Positions 9,382-19,152 of a DNA stretch of 64,000 bases are shown here, piece after piece; within the stretch, counting starts at the first letter, position 1; each line of letters starts with the position of its first letter. The stretch comes from Aliishimia ponticola (GTDB taxonomy: Bacteria; Pseudomonadota; Alphaproteobacteria; Rhodobacterales; Rhodobacteraceae). The stretch is from the NCBI RefSeq assembly GCF_004803475.1, contig NZ_SRKY01000001.1:992001-1056000 (forward strand). Reading direction: 5' to 3'. Under the pieces are notes generated by a model. That model did no database searches and was not told where the DNA came from. It saw only the letters and a program-made list of their open reading frames with translations. The position numbers were made by a program, and so were the translations under genes.

Positions 9382-10013
9382 CCGAGGCGGGCCAGCTGCG
9401 GGTGGTGAACCTTGGCTTGCCAAAGACGGGCACGACGACATTGTCGCGCGCGCTCAAAATCTCGGGCTTTCGGGTGGCGGATCACCGGATTCGCCGCCGC
9501 CAGACCCCCGAGAGTGCCCTGCACGATGCCTTTGTCGGCGATCTGATCTATGAGGGGTATTTCGCCACCGGCGATCCTGCTGCACGACTGCCCGGCTTTG
9601 ACGCGATTTCCGAAATGTCCTGCCTGCGAGATGGTAAAAGCCTATGGCCGCAAATGGATTTCGCCGTGATCGACGCCCTGCGTGTGCATCATCCCGGTCT
9701 CAAATTCGTCGCCACGCGGCGCGCGGCTTGGGATGTTTCGCAATCCATGCTGGCATGGTCCGACCTTGGGCTGGACCGTTTGCCTGCGGGTGCGATCCCC
9801 GGCCTGCCCCCCGGCTTTGGCGAGACCTCGAAGGAACGCGAGACATGGATCGAGGCGCATTATGCCCATCTGGATGCGCTTTTCGCGGGCGATGCGGCCT
9901 ATCTCGAACTGGATGTCGCGGCCCCGGACGCCCGGGCGCGGCTCGCGTCGCATCTGGGATGTGACATCGCGTGGTGGGGCCGCGCCAACAAACGCAAGGA
10001 GGCGTTGTCCTGA
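9378..10013 (+). CDS. Sulfotransferase family protein
   Basis: The product has 211 residues and its ATG overlaps the stop of the preceding gene (ATGA). The 5'-phosphosulfate loop GLPKTGTTTL is at residues 13-22, and the segment FVATRRAAWDVSQSMLAW fits the 3'-phosphate-binding region of PAPS-dependent sulfotransferases. It should move sulfate from PAPS to a sugar or similar acceptor. It is short for the family, but the core is complete. Its position inside a glycosyltransferase cluster suggests that the acceptor is a carbohydrate. Confidence 0.85.
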   Translation: MTEAGQLRVVNLGLPKTGTTTLSRALKISGFRVADHRIRRRQTPESALHDAFVGDLIYEGYFATGDPAARLPGFDAISEMSCLRDGKSLWPQMDFAVIDALRVHHPGLKFVATRRAAWDVSQSMLAWSDLGLDRLPAGAIPGLPPGFGETSKERETWIEAHYAHLDALFAGDAAYLELDVAAPDARARLASHLGCDIAWWGRANKRKEALS

Positions 10014-12349
10014 TGCGGATCGACCTGCATATCGGTGTCGAACATTGCGGCGCGGCCCGCCTGCAATCGGTTCTGGCCGCGAAACGCGATCACCTCACCG
10101 CGAAAGGCATCCGTTATGCCAATGCGCCGGGCAACAAGAACCACACACGGCTTTGGATGGCGGTCACCGATCCGGGCCATGTGGACCCGCTGCGCTATAA
10201 TCGCGGCTTCATTCCGGCAGAGAAGCAGGCGGACCTGCGTGCATCGCTGCAAGCGGCGCTGATGAGCGAGGTGAGCACGCACAAGCCCGATCAACTGATC
10301 CTGTCCGCGTCGCAATTGTGCTGGCTGGCGACCGACACCGAATTGACCCGTTTGCGCGACCTCTTGGCCCCCCTGTCTGAGGACATTCGCATCATTGCCC
10401 ATGTGGATGAACAGGCCCGCCTGCTGACCCGCATCTACGCCGATCAAATTCACGAAGGGCGCGCCGCCTCTCTGGATCAGGAATTGTCGATCGCCGGGCG
10501 GGAGAACTGGTGGGACAGCGCCCTCAAATTCGCGCCGGAGATTTCTCCGAACGCGGGTATTTTCCTTGAAAATCAAGCCGCACCCTTCTGGCTCGATTAC
10601 CGCCGGTTGGTGCAGCACTGGGAAGCCGTGTTCGGCGCGGGCAAGGTCGACCTTTGCGCCTATGACGAAGCGCGATTTGCCAGCGATGCCGTGACGGAGG
10701 ATATCCGCCACGCCTTTCGTCTGCCAGATCAGATTGGCAAAGCCGCAGCCGGGAAACCGACCCAGCCCGCATCGGCGGCGACACTGGCCCGTGGCCGCCA
10801 GTTGAACGAGTTGATCCTGCGCGTGTTGCAAGACCGCAAGCGGGTGCTGCCGCGCCAGCTCTGGCGGTCTTTCATCCAAGAGATCAGTCTTGATGGCGCG
10901 CCCATCGACCCGGCCAGCCTGTCCGCAGTTTCCAAGAATTTTACCAAGGACAACAGAGCGCTGGCCGCCGCGCATACCGGGCTGACCGCGGATCTTTTCA
11001 AACGTGGCCGCGCCAAGGCCCAGTGGACAGAGGCGGACCCGGAATACGGTTTCCGCCCCTCGCAATACCTGCTGTCCTTCATGTGGCGCATCGACAAGGC
11101 CACACGCGAAGAACGCGACGCGAAGTCAGGCGCCGCCGCGCCCGCCACGCCGCAGGCCCATGATCTGAGTGAAAGCGCGCGCCAGATCATGCCGCCGCTG
11201 GCCGTGCAGAATTTCGAGAAACTGAAAGGTTCGCCCTTTGCGCCGCATAACCGTCTGGGTGCGGTGAACGAAGAAGACCTCGCCGCCGCCTACCCGCCGA
11301 TGGCCCCGCGCCAGCTTGCCCCGGGAAGCAGCGGCAATGTCATCGTCGGCTGCATGAAGAACGAAGCGCCCTATATCCTTGAATGGGTGGCCTATCACCG
11401 TGCCATCGGCGTCGACAACTTCCTGATCTACACCAATGGCTGCGAGGACGGGACATCTGAACTGCTGGATCGGTTGCAGGAACTGGGCGTGCTGCAACAC
11501 CGGCTGAATGACGACTGGCGCGGCAACTCTCCGCAGCAATTCGCGCTCAACCGCGCGCTGGAAGAACCGGTGATCCGCAACGCCGATTGGATCATCCATA
11601 TCGACGTGGATGAGTTCATGAATGTGCGCTACGGCAATGGCACCTTGGATGATTTCCTTGCGCGCGTGCCGGATGCCACCAATGTCGCGATGACCTGGCG
11701 GCTTTTCGGACATAACGGCGTGACGGAACTGCGCGACGAGTTGGTGATCGACCAATTCGACACCTGCGCCCCGAAATTCTGCCCCAAGCCGCACACGGTC
11801 TGGGGCTTCAAGACGATGTTCAAGAATATCGGCGCTTACGAGAAAATCTCCTGCCACCGGCCGAACAAGCTGATCGGCGGCATGGAAGAGCGGGTGAAAT
11901 GGGTCAACGGATCGGGTCAGGACATGACCCGCGAGGCCGCGAAATCGGGTTGGCGCAATTCGAAGAAGACCATCGGCTATGACCTGATCCAGCTCAATCA
12001 CTACGCGCTGCGCTCGGCCGAGAGTTTCCTGATCAAACGCCAGCGCGGGCGTGCCCTGCATGTGGATCGGTCGATCGGGCTGAACTACTGGATCCGGATG
12101 GATTGGTCCGATCACCGCGACATCACCATCAAGCGCAACGTCCCGCGGGTCGAGATGGAGCGCAACCGCCTCTTGCAGGATGATCGCCTGCGCCAGTTGC
12201 ACGAGGATGGGCTGAAATGGCACCGCGCCAAGGCCGACGAATTGCACGGCAAGGACGAATTCCGCGAACTCTACGAACAGGCGTTGCGCGTGAAGCTGAC
12301 CCAGACCGAACGTGTCGCCTATGCCCTCGCCCTTGATATGGAGAGTTGA
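10013..12349 (+). CDS. Fusion: degenerate sulfotransferase-like domain and glycosyltransferase
   Basis: The product has 778 residues. The ATG at 10013 overlaps the previous stop (TGATG) and has AAGGAGG at 9997-10003. Residues 1 to about 300 follow the layout of Rhodobacterales sulfotransferase-like proteins (HIG start, a RIIAHVDEQARLLTRIY segment), but the P-loop that should read KTGTT reads HCGAA, so PAPS binding looks lost. Residues from about 445 to the end form a glycosyltransferase of the same type as its two neighbours, with CMKNEAPYILEW and DVDEF. The fusion puts two activities of the cluster on one chain. Whether the N-terminal domain is catalytic is doubtful. Confidence 0.85.
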   Translation: MRIDLHIGVEHCGAARLQSVLAAKRDHLTAKGIRYANAPGNKNHTRLWMAVTDPGHVDPLRYNRGFIPAEKQADLRASLQAALMSEVSTHKPDQLILSASQLCWLATDTELTRLRDLLAPLSEDIRIIAHVDEQARLLTRIYADQIHEGRAASLDQELSIAGRENWWDSALKFAPEISPNAGIFLENQAAPFWLDYRRLVQHWEAVFGAGKVDLCAYDEARFASDAVTEDIRHAFRLPDQIGKAAAGKPTQPASAATLARGRQLNELILRVLQDRKRVLPRQLWRSFIQEISLDGAPIDPASLSAVSKNFTKDNRALAAAHTGLTADLFKRGRAKAQWTEADPEYGFRPSQYLLSFMWRIDKATREERDAKSGAAAPATPQAHDLSESARQIMPPLAVQNFEKLKGSPFAPHNRLGAVNEEDLAAAYPPMAPRQLAPGSSGNVIVGCMKNEAPYILEWVAYHRAIGVDNFLIYTNGCEDGTSELLDRLQELGVLQHRLNDDWRGNSPQQFALNRALEEPVIRNADWIIHIDVDEFMNVRYGNGTLDDFLARVPDATNVAMTWRLFGHNGVTELRDELVIDQFDTCAPKFCPKPHTVWGFKTMFKNIGAYEKISCHRPNKLIGGMEERVKWVNGSGQDMTREAAKSGWRNSKKTIGYDLIQLNHYALRSAESFLIKRQRGRALHVDRSIGLNYWIRMDWSDHRDITIKRNVPRVEMERNRLLQDDRLRQLHEDGLKWHRAKADELHGKDEFRELYEQALRVKLTQTERVAYALALDMES

Positions 12350-13408
12350 GTGCGCTGTCTCGCGGTCCTGACCGTCCGGAACGAGGCTGCCTTCCTGCTG
12401 GAATGGCTGGCGCATCACCGTGCGGTCGGATTCACGGATTTTCTTGTTTTTTCAAACGATTGCCAAGACGGCACGGACCTGATGCTGGATCGGTTGGAGG
12501 CGATGGGCCAGCTGACGCATCTGCGTAATGACGGCCCGCATGACAAGCGCGGCATCCAGTTCACCGCCCTCAAGACCGCCGCCTCGCAGGATATCGTGAA
12601 AACCGCCGACTGGATCTTGCCGCTTGATGTGGATGAGTTCGTCAACATTCACACTGGCGATGGCACGCTGACCGCGCTTTTCGCCGCCCTGCCCGAGGCA
12701 ACGGCGATCACGCTGACATGGCGCCTTTTCGGCAGTTCGGACCATGTGCGCTACAAGGATATGCCGGTGACGCGCCGCTTTGCGCGCTGCGCCCCGGTGG
12801 TGATGCATTGGCCGTGGCGCTCTGCCATGTTCAAAACGCTTTATCGGAACGACGGCACGTATCGCAAACCCGGCGTGCACCGTCCACGCGACCCGAACCC
12901 GGACCGGCTGGAACAGGCCCGCTGGTTCGATGGCGAAGGCCGCGCCCTGCCCGATCAGTTCAAAACCCGGCGCATTTTTTCGCCCTACGGCCGATCCAAC
13001 TATGCGCTGGCGCAACTCAATCACTATCCGCTGGGCGCGATGGAAAGTTACGTGGTCAAGGCGGACCGTGGCAGGGCCGTCCATTCCGATCACCTGCTGG
13101 ACCTCGACTACTGGACAGAGCGGAATTGGAACACCGATTACGACCCCAGCATTCAGCGCTATGCCCCCGCGACAGATGCGCTGCTGGCCGACCTGCGCCA
13201 GGACCCGGAACTGGCCGCTTTGCACGACACCGCCGTGCGCTGGCGCAAGCAGAGATTCGAGGAACTGATGCTCCAAGAACCCTTCCGCGCACTCTTCGGA
13301 CGGTTGCTGATGGCCGCCCCCGCCCGGCCCGTGCCCAAAGAAGCGGCGAAATTCATGATCGGCTTCGCCAACCGTTCACGATCCGAGAACAATAAAACCC
13401 AAGATTAA
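12350..13408 (+). CDS. Family 2-type glycosyltransferase (PF13704-like)
   Basis: The product has 352 residues. The GTG start at 12350 follows the preceding stop directly (TGAGTG). Motifs LTVRNEAAFLLEW, FSNDCQDGTDLMLDRL and DVDEF match the gene at 8341 and the C-terminal half of the preceding gene, so the cluster contains three related copies, probably from duplication. The C-terminal 30 residues are basic and less conserved in style. Likely cytoplasmic, transferring a sugar to a glycan under assembly. It is the last gene of the coupled group; a gap of about 100 bases follows. Confidence 0.88.
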   Translation: MRCLAVLTVRNEAAFLLEWLAHHRAVGFTDFLVFSNDCQDGTDLMLDRLEAMGQLTHLRNDGPHDKRGIQFTALKTAASQDIVKTADWILPLDVDEFVNIHTGDGTLTALFAALPEATAITLTWRLFGSSDHVRYKDMPVTRRFARCAPVVMHWPWRSAMFKTLYRNDGTYRKPGVHRPRDPNPDRLEQARWFDGEGRALPDQFKTRRIFSPYGRSNYALAQLNHYPLGAMESYVVKADRGRAVHSDHLLDLDYWTERNWNTDYDPSIQRYAPATDALLADLRQDPELAALHDTAVRWRKQRFEELMLQEPFRALFGRLLMAAPARPVPKEAAKFMIGFANRSRSENNKTQD

Positions 13409-13505
13409 GCGACTATTTCCAAATTTTCGCCGCAAATCGCTGCTATTGCTTTTTGGGTATCAGCGCCGCATCACTGCGGCTATTCCCGTGTTCGAGGGCA
13501 ACATA

Positions 13506-14432
13506 ATGCAGGACGTCACCAACATGTTCGACGCACCTCTGGCCGGGTTGAACACGGCTGAATGGCTGGATCAACTTGAGCAGATCACCCAAACGCACGG
13601 CGCTTTTCAGCGTCTGGGCACGCAGCATTTCTCCGCCCTGATCGAGGACGGCACGACGCTGCTTGTCACGTTCGAAACGATTCAGGGCATTCGCGCTCTG
13701 GACGAAGACGCGCAGCCGCTTGGCTGGGAAATGGTCAAGGGGGCCGACTGGTCGCATCTGGCGCTGGTCAGCAATGGCGACACCTGGTTCCGCGCGCCCG
13801 AAGTCTTCGCCTATTTCGATTCGCTGATCGACGACGGGTTCTTCGATGAATATGACCGGGTCGTGTTCTATGGCGCGGGCCCCTGCGGATATGCCGCCGC
13901 AGCCTTTTCGGTGGCCGCGCCCGGCTCGACCGTGGTTGCCATCCAACCGCAAGCCACGCTCGACCCGGAAATCGCCGAATGGGACGATCGCTTTACCGAA
14001 CACCGCCGCCGCGACTTCACATCGCGCTACGGATACGCGCCAGACATGCTGGATGCGGCGAAAGAGGCGTTCATCCTCTACGATCCCAAGGTCGAACTGG
14101 ACGCGATGCACGCGGCGCTCTTTTCGCGCCCCAACGTCACCAAGCTGCGGATGCGTCACATGGGCGCGATTGTGCAAACCCACCTGATGGAAATGCAACT
14201 GCTGTACCCGATCTTGGCCCAGGCCGGTGTCGGTCGCCTGACCCGTGCCAGCTTTGGACGGCTGATGCGCAAACGCCGGGATTATCCGCCCTATCTGCGC
14301 AACCTGCTGACCCGGCTTGACCGCGATGGGCGTGACGGGCTGTCGGAACGGCTGTGCCGCAATGTCACGCAGCGCATGCGCGCGCCGAAATTTGCCCGCC
14401 GCCTGAAGGAACTGGAAGAGGCGAAGGGCTAG
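13506..14432 (+). CDS. Conserved hypothetical protein, alpha/beta-hydrolase-like
   Basis: The product has 308 residues. The ATG at 13506 has GAGGG upstream; the longer in-frame start at 13446 is less likely. The central FYGAGPCGYAAAAFSVAAPG looks like a nucleophile elbow of an alpha/beta hydrolase, but the usual Ser is replaced in the order G-P-C-G, so a Cys could be the nucleophile or the site may be inactive. The C-terminal third is basic and helical. It lies 33 bases before pyrC but no pathway link is evident. I cannot assign a reaction. Confidence 0.65.
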   Translation: MQDVTNMFDAPLAGLNTAEWLDQLEQITQTHGAFQRLGTQHFSALIEDGTTLLVTFETIQGIRALDEDAQPLGWEMVKGADWSHLALVSNGDTWFRAPEVFAYFDSLIDDGFFDEYDRVVFYGAGPCGYAAAAFSVAAPGSTVVAIQPQATLDPEIAEWDDRFTEHRRRDFTSRYGYAPDMLDAAKEAFILYDPKVELDAMHAALFSRPNVTKLRMRHMGAIVQTHLMEMQLLYPILAQAGVGRLTRASFGRLMRKRRDYPPYLRNLLTRLDRDGRDGLSERLCRNVTQRMRAPKFARRLKELEEAKG

Positions 14433-14465
14433 TCTCTGCCGCTCAGCCGTGCTAGCGCAAGCGAC

Positions 14466-15500
14466 ATGACCAGCTTGACGATCCGCCAGCCCGACGACTG
14501 GCACCTGCATCTGCGCGATGGCGACATGCTCAAAGGCGTGTTGCCACACAGCGCCGCCCATTTCGCCCGCGCCATCATCATGCCGAACCTCGTGCCGCCC
14601 GTGGTGACAGGGGCCCACGCCGCCGCCTATCGCGACCGGATCATGGCCGCCCTGCCCGACGGCATGACGTTCGATCCCCTGATGACGCTCTACCTGACCG
14701 AAGACACCGATCCTCAAGACGTGGTTGCCGCGCACGCCTCCGGTCTGGTCAAGGCAGTCAAACTGTACCCCGCCGGGGCAACGACCAATTCCGCCTCCGG
14801 CGTCGCCGATTTCGACAAGGTCCGGCACACGCTCGAAGCAATGGCACAGCACGGCATCCCGCTTTGCGTACACGGCGAAGTGACCCGGCCCGACATCGAC
14901 ATCTTCGACCGCGAAGCCGCCTTCATCGATCAGGTTCTGGACCCGATCCGGCGCGCGACGCCCGGCCTGCGCGTGGTGATGGAACATATCACGACCTCCG
15001 ACGCGGTGGCCTACGCCCGCGACCAAGGCGACGACCTTGCCGCCACGATCACCGTGCAACACCTGATGCTGGACCGGAACGACATGCTGGTCGGCGGCAT
15101 CCGCCCGCATTACTACTGCCTGCCGATCCTGAAACGCGGCACCCACAAGACCGCCCTGCTCGACGCCGCGACCTCCGGCGAAACGCGGTTCTTCCTCGGC
15201 ACCGACAGCGCGCCCCATGCCACACATACCAAGGAAAACGCCTGCGGATGCGCCGGGTGCTTCACCGCCCCCATCGCCCTGTCTTGCCTGGCGCAAACCT
15301 TCGACGACGCAGATGCGCTGGACAAGCTCGAAGGCTTCACCTCCCTGCACGGACCTGCCTTCTACGGTCTGCCCGTCAATGACACGTCCCTGACCCTGAC
15401 CAAGGGCGATCCGCTCGACATTCCGGACCAGATCGCCACCGGCGCAGGCCCCGTCACCGTGTTCGACCCCGGACGGCCAATACTCTGGCACGTCGCCTGA
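14466..15500 (+). CDS. pyrC: Dihydroorotase, class II
   Basis: The zinc enzyme interconverts carbamoyl aspartate and dihydroorotate in pyrimidine synthesis. The 344 residues match the homodimeric PyrC of E. coli type. The metal ligands HLHLRDG are at residues 13-19, the carboxylated Lys region is KAVKLYPAG near residue 98, and GTDSAPH near residue 247 carries the catalytic Asp. It is followed after 63 bases by pyrE, the second next step of the same pathway. A copy of an intergenic repeat sits in that gap. Confidence 0.97.
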   Translation: MTSLTIRQPDDWHLHLRDGDMLKGVLPHSAAHFARAIIMPNLVPPVVTGAHAAAYRDRIMAALPDGMTFDPLMTLYLTEDTDPQDVVAAHASGLVKAVKLYPAGATTNSASGVADFDKVRHTLEAMAQHGIPLCVHGEVTRPDIDIFDREAAFIDQVLDPIRRATPGLRVVMEHITTSDAVAYARDQGDDLAATITVQHLMLDRNDMLVGGIRPHYYCLPILKRGTHKTALLDAATSGETRFFLGTDSAPHATHTKENACGCAGCFTAPIALSCLAQTFDDADALDKLEGFTSLHGPAFYGLPVNDTSLTLTKGDPLDIPDQIATGAGPVTVFDPGRPILWHVA

Positions 15501-15523
15501 CTTCATTGTTCCCGAAATACTCC
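15501..15523. repeat. Intergenic repeat element, copy 2
   Basis: These 23 bases start directly at the end of pyrC and match 7176-7198 exactly in reverse orientation. The GC-rich hairpin of copy 1 is replaced here by a shorter CCCCGGAGGGAG stretch, so this copy looks truncated or degenerate. Confidence 0.6.
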
Positions 15524-15563
15524 CCCCGGAGGGAGCCCGCACCCAGCCACAAAGACCAGACAC

Positions 15564-16244
15564 ATGATCCCAAGCACCTATCCTGACCAAGCCGAAATCG
15601 CCCGCCTCACCGCCCGGATGCTGCTGGAAATCGAGGCCGTCCACCTGAATGCCGAAGACCCCTTCACCCTCGCCTCCGGCCTGCCCTCACCGACCTATAT
15701 CGACTGCCGCAAACTGATCTCCTTCCCGCGCATCCGCGCCACGCTGATGGATTTCCTGACGATCACCGTCATGCGCAATGCCGGCTTCGAAGCCTTCGAC
15801 AATATCGCAGGCGGTGAAACCGCCGGTATCCCCTTCGCCGCACTGGTGGCGGAACGCATGGCGTTGCCGATGACCTATGTGCGCAAAAAGCCCAAAGGCT
15901 ATGGCCGCAACGCGCGTATCGAAGGGGCGATGTCCGAGGGTCAGCGCGTGCTTCTGGTGGAGGATCTGACCACCGATGGCGGCTCGAAACTGTCTTTCGT
16001 GGATGCGATCCGTGACACCGGCGCCACCTGCGGCCACACAGCGGTGATCTTCTATTACGGGATCTTCCCGGAAACGGAAAAGACGCTGGGCGAGCATGGA
16101 ATCGATCTGCACTACCTGTGCACATGGTGGGATGTTCTGGCAGAGGCGAAGGCCGCCGGCACCTTCTCCGCCGCAACCCTTGAGGGTGTCGAAGCCTTCC
16201 TGAACGACCCTCGCGGGTGGCAGGAACGAAATGCGCCGAAATAA
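15564..16244 (+). CDS. pyrE: Orotate phosphoribosyltransferase
   Basis: The enzyme joins orotate to PRPP to form OMP. The product has 226 residues. The PRPP-binding loop is [14 protein letters not shown] near residue 132, and [17 protein letters not shown] near residue 34 is the conserved N-terminal orotate region. Close linkage to pyrC fits a pyrimidine unit. A perfect dyad at 16397-16417 is about 150 bases downstream and may end the transcript. Confidence 0.95.
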   Translation: MIPSTYPDQAEIARLTARMLLEIEAVHLNAEDPFTLASGLPSPTYIDCRKLISFPRIRATLMDFLTITVMRNAGFEAFDNIAGGETAGIPFAALVAERMALPMTYVRKKPKGYGRNARIEGAMSEGQRVLLVEDLTTDGGSKLSFVDAIRDTGATCGHTAVIFYYGIFPETEKTLGEHGIDLHYLCTWWDVLAEAKAAGTFSAATLEGVEAFLNDPRGWQERNAPK

Positions 16245-16396
16245 GCTGTAGCGATTCCGCCAATTCGCACGAATCTGTGGAAAACCCGTCTGTGGACGGC
16301 CTGTGTACAGGTAACGATTCGATGACAATCGCATCCACATGTGGTAGCCATTCTTCAAGGCGGCACCAGATCGGCGCGTGATATTCGGACTGGACA

Positions 16397-16417
16397 GGGT
16401 TACCCACACAGTAACCC
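16397..16417 (+). promoter_or_regulatory. Inverted repeat in the pyrE-dnaB gap
   Basis: GGGTTAC (16397-16403) and GTAACCC (16411-16417) form a perfect 7-bp stem with a 7-base loop; a T-run (ATTTTT) follows 5 bases later, so it could act as a terminator after pyrE. A second dyad, CCGTGGC (16450-16456) with GCCACGG (16466-16472), lies closer to dnaB. The remaining gap sequence (16245-16540) holds no gene. Confidence 0.5.
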
Positions 16418-16540
16418 CCAGATTTTTCCCGATTTCACCACGCACCGATCCGTGGCATGACACCCGCCACGGGGGGCACCGCCGCGCTGATCCGATAAAG
16501 AACAAGACCCGTGCAATGCCACGGTCTAGGGGTATGAGCA

Positions 16541-18025
16541 GTGAACGAGATTACGTCTTTACAGGCGACGCAAGCCGCCGAGCAGGCCGGGGATGTTGTC
16601 CCCCATTCGACCGAGGCTGAGCAGCAGCTCTTGGGCGCGATTCTGACGAATAACGATGTATTTGACAGGATCGCGTCCATCATCCGGGCAGAGCATTTCT
16701 ATGACCCGGTCCATGCGCGGATCTACGAACTGGCCGCGGCGCGGATCGCCAAGAACCAGCTTGCCTCGCCGGTGACGCTCAAGACCTTCATGGAAGACGA
16801 CGAGGGCCTGAAAGAACTGGGCGGCGCTGCGTATCTGGTGCGTCTTGCGGGCTCCGCCGTGTCGTCCTTTGCCGCGCGCGAATATGCGCAGATGATCTAT
16901 GACCTCGCCGTGCGCCGCGACCTGATGCAACTGGGCAAGGAAATCAGCGACCGCGCCTCGCATATGGACGTGGCCTCCGAGCCGAAAGAACAGATCGTTA
17001 TGGCCGAACAGGCGCTGTATAAGCTTGCCGAACAGGGCCAGACCGAGGGCGGCTTCCAAAGCTTCCTGCGCGCCGTGACCGATGCGGTCAATGTGGCGAA
17101 CGCCGCTTATCAGCGCGAAGGTGGGTTGGCCGGGGTCTCGACCGGGCTGATCGACATGGACAAGAAGCTGGGCGGTCTGCACCGCTCTGACCTTCTGATC
17201 CTTGCCGGACGTCCGTCGATGGGGAAAACCTCGCTTGCCACCAACGTCGCGTTCAACATCGCCAAGGCGTATAAGAAGGGCATCAAGCCCGACGGCACCG
17301 AAGGCACGGTGGATGGCGGCATCGTCGGCTTCTTCTCGCTGGAGATGAGCGCCGAACAGCTTGCCGCGCGGATCTTGTCGGAAGTGTCCGAAGTCCCGTC
17401 CGAGCAAATTCGCCGTGGCGACATGACAGAGGCCGAGTTCCGGCGTTTCGTGGATGCGGCCAAGGCGCTTGAGGCCTGCCCGCTTTACATCGACGACACC
17501 CCGGCGATCCCGATCGCCCAGCTTGCCGCGCGCTGCCGCCGCCTGAAACGGACCCATGGTCTGGACGCGATTTTCGTCGACTACCTGCAGCTGGTACGCG
17601 GCACCGCCGATAACCGGGTGCAGGAGATCGCGGAAATCTCAATGGGTCTCAAGGCGATTGCCAAGGAACTCAATATCCCGGTCGTCGCGCTTTCGCAGCT
17701 GTCGCGTCAGGTGGAAAGCCGGGACGACAAGCGCCCGCAACTGTCCGACCTTCGGGAATCGGGATCGATCGAACAGGATGCGGACGTGGTCATGTTCGTG
17801 TTCCGCGAAGAATATTACGCCGAGCGGGAAAAACCGTCCGACGACAACCTCGAAGCGATGGCTGCGTGGCAGGAACGGATGGAACGCCTGCATGGCCGCG
17901 CCGAGGTGATCATCGGCAAGCAACGTCACGGCCCCATCGGCACGGTCGACCTTAGCTTCGAGGGGCGGTTTACCCGCTTTGGCAACCTGGCCCGCACCGA
18001 TTACCTGCCCGAACAGGACTACTGA
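16541..18025 (+). CDS. dnaB: Replicative DNA helicase DnaB
   Basis: The hexameric helicase unwinds DNA ahead of the replisome. The product has 494 residues. The GTG start at 16541 has AGGGG 8 bases upstream, and an in-frame TGA just before it excludes a longer form. The N-terminal primase-interacting domain begins at [15 protein letters not shown]. Walker A is [13 protein letters not shown] near residue 225, Walker B is AIFVDYLQL, and the arginine finger region near the C-terminus includes [14 protein letters not shown]. It precedes alr with a terminator between them. Confidence 0.97.
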   Translation: MNEITSLQATQAAEQAGDVVPHSTEAEQQLLGAILTNNDVFDRIASIIRAEHFYDPVHARIYELAAARIAKNQLASPVTLKTFMEDDEGLKELGGAAYLVRLAGSAVSSFAAREYAQMIYDLAVRRDLMQLGKEISDRASHMDVASEPKEQIVMAEQALYKLAEQGQTEGGFQSFLRAVTDAVNVANAAYQREGGLAGVSTGLIDMDKKLGGLHRSDLLILAGRPSMGKTSLATNVAFNIAKAYKKGIKPDGTEGTVDGGIVGFFSLEMSAEQLAARILSEVSEVPSEQIRRGDMTEAEFRRFVDAAKALEACPLYIDDTPAIPIAQLAARCRRLKRTHGLDAIFVDYLQLVRGTADNRVQEIAEISMGLKAIAKELNIPVVALSQLSRQVESRDDKRPQLSDLRESGSIEQDADVVMFVFREEYYAEREKPSDDNLEAMAAWQERMERLHGRAEVIIGKQRHGPIGTVDLSFEGRFTRFGNLARTDYLPEQDY

Positions 18026-18036
18026 TCCCGCCCCCG

Positions 18037-18068
18037 CCCCTTCGCGATCACGAAGGGGGCCGCCTTTT
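18037..18068 (+). terminator. Rho-independent terminator after dnaB
   Basis: CCCCTTCG (18037-18044) and CGAAGGGG (18051-18058) form an 8-bp stem with a 6-base loop, followed after six bases by TTTT. It lies 11 bases after the dnaB stop. Confidence 0.65.
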
Positions 18069-18117
18069 GGCGCGGGCGGCCTTGACGCGCGCCTTTAACC
18101 TGTCAAAACCCGGTTCC

Positions 18118-19152
18118 ATGGCTACAGGCAATCTGACGATCGATCTTTCCGCATTGGCACGGAACTGGCGCGACCTGAACGCGCGAAGCGCGGGCGAAAC
18201 CGGCGCTGTCGTAAAGGCGGATGGCTACGGGCTTGGCGCGACTGTCGTCGGGCGGCGCTTGGCGCAGGAAGGCGCACGCACCTTCTTCGTGGCTGCCGCC
18301 GAAGAAGGCAAAATCCTGCGCGGCGCGCTTGGCCCCGGCCCTGAAATCTTTGTGTTTTCCGGGCATATGGAGGGCGACACAGCGCTGCTGCGTGACCATG
18401 GGCTGACGCCGCTTTTGAACAGCGTGGATCAGCTTTTAAGGCATGTTGAGGCATTGCCGGGCCATCCCTTCGGCATCCAGCTTGATACCGGCATGAACCG
18501 CCTTGGGATGGAACCGGTGGAATGGGCGGCGGTGCGCGATATCGCCCTGTCCTTGTCGCCGCGCCTGCTGATGTCGCATCTGGCCTGCGCCGACACGCCA
18601 TCCCACGAGATGAACCCCAAGCAGCTGCACGCCTTCCGCGAAATGACCGATGGTCTGGGCGTGCGCCGCTCGCTCTCTGCGACGGGCGGCCTGCTGCTGG
18701 GCCCCGCCTATCACTTCGATCTGTGCCGCCCCGGTATCGGTCTTTACGGCGGCCTGCCCTTTATCGACGCCTCGCCCGTCGTCACGCTGGACATCCCCGT
18801 GATTCAGGTGCGCGATGTCGCGGTGGGCGAAACCGTCGGCTATTCCAACACATGGACCGCCACGCGTCCCTCGCGCATTGCAACCGTTTCTGCCGGCTAT
18901 GCCGACGGGCTGATCCGCGCGATGGGCGAAAACGCGCGGCTCTATGCCGATGACCGCGAGGTGCCTGTGGTCGGGCGCGTGTCGATGGACCTGATCACCG
19001 CAGATGTGACCGACCTCGCCGACGATCCGGCCAGCCTGCAACTTCTGGGCCGGCATCAATCGGTGGACACGGTTGCAGACATGGCCGGAACCATCGGATA
19101 CGAGATTCTCACCTCGCTCGGCGGGCGTTACCGCCGTAGGATCACGGAATGA
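18118..19152 (+). CDS. alr: Alanine racemase
   Basis: The PLP enzyme makes D-alanine for peptidoglycan. From the ATG at 18118 the product has 344 residues and starts with [17 protein letters not shown], the normal N-terminus; the in-frame TTG at 18067 falls in the terminator region and is rejected. The PLP-binding Lys is in [11 protein letters not shown] near residue 34 and the second catalytic region is [13 protein letters not shown] near residue 258. It overlaps mlaE by four bases, so alr probably heads the mlaEF transcript. Confidence 0.95.
   Translation: MATGNLTIDLSALARNWRDLNARSAGETGAVVKADGYGLGATVVGRRLAQEGARTFFVAAAEEGKILRGALGPGPEIFVFSGHMEGDTALLRDHGLTPLLNSVDQLLRHVEALPGHPFGIQLDTGMNRLGMEPVEWAAVRDIALSLSPRLLMSHLACADTPSHEMNPKQLHAFREMTDGLGVRRSLSATGGLLLGPAYHFDLCRPGIGLYGGLPFIDASPVVTLDIPVIQVRDVAVGETVGYSNTWTATRPSRIATVSAGYADGLIRAMGENARLYADDREVPVVGRVSMDLITADVTDLADDPASLQLLGRHQSVDTVADMAGTIGYEILTSLGGRYRRRITE

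Noticed and set aside
13443-15644. A 733-codon minus-strand open frame antisense to three genes.
   Set aside because: It is a shadow of high-GC coding sequence, with Arg/Gly/His-rich low-complexity translation and no motif; the plus strand carries pyrC and the preceding gene.
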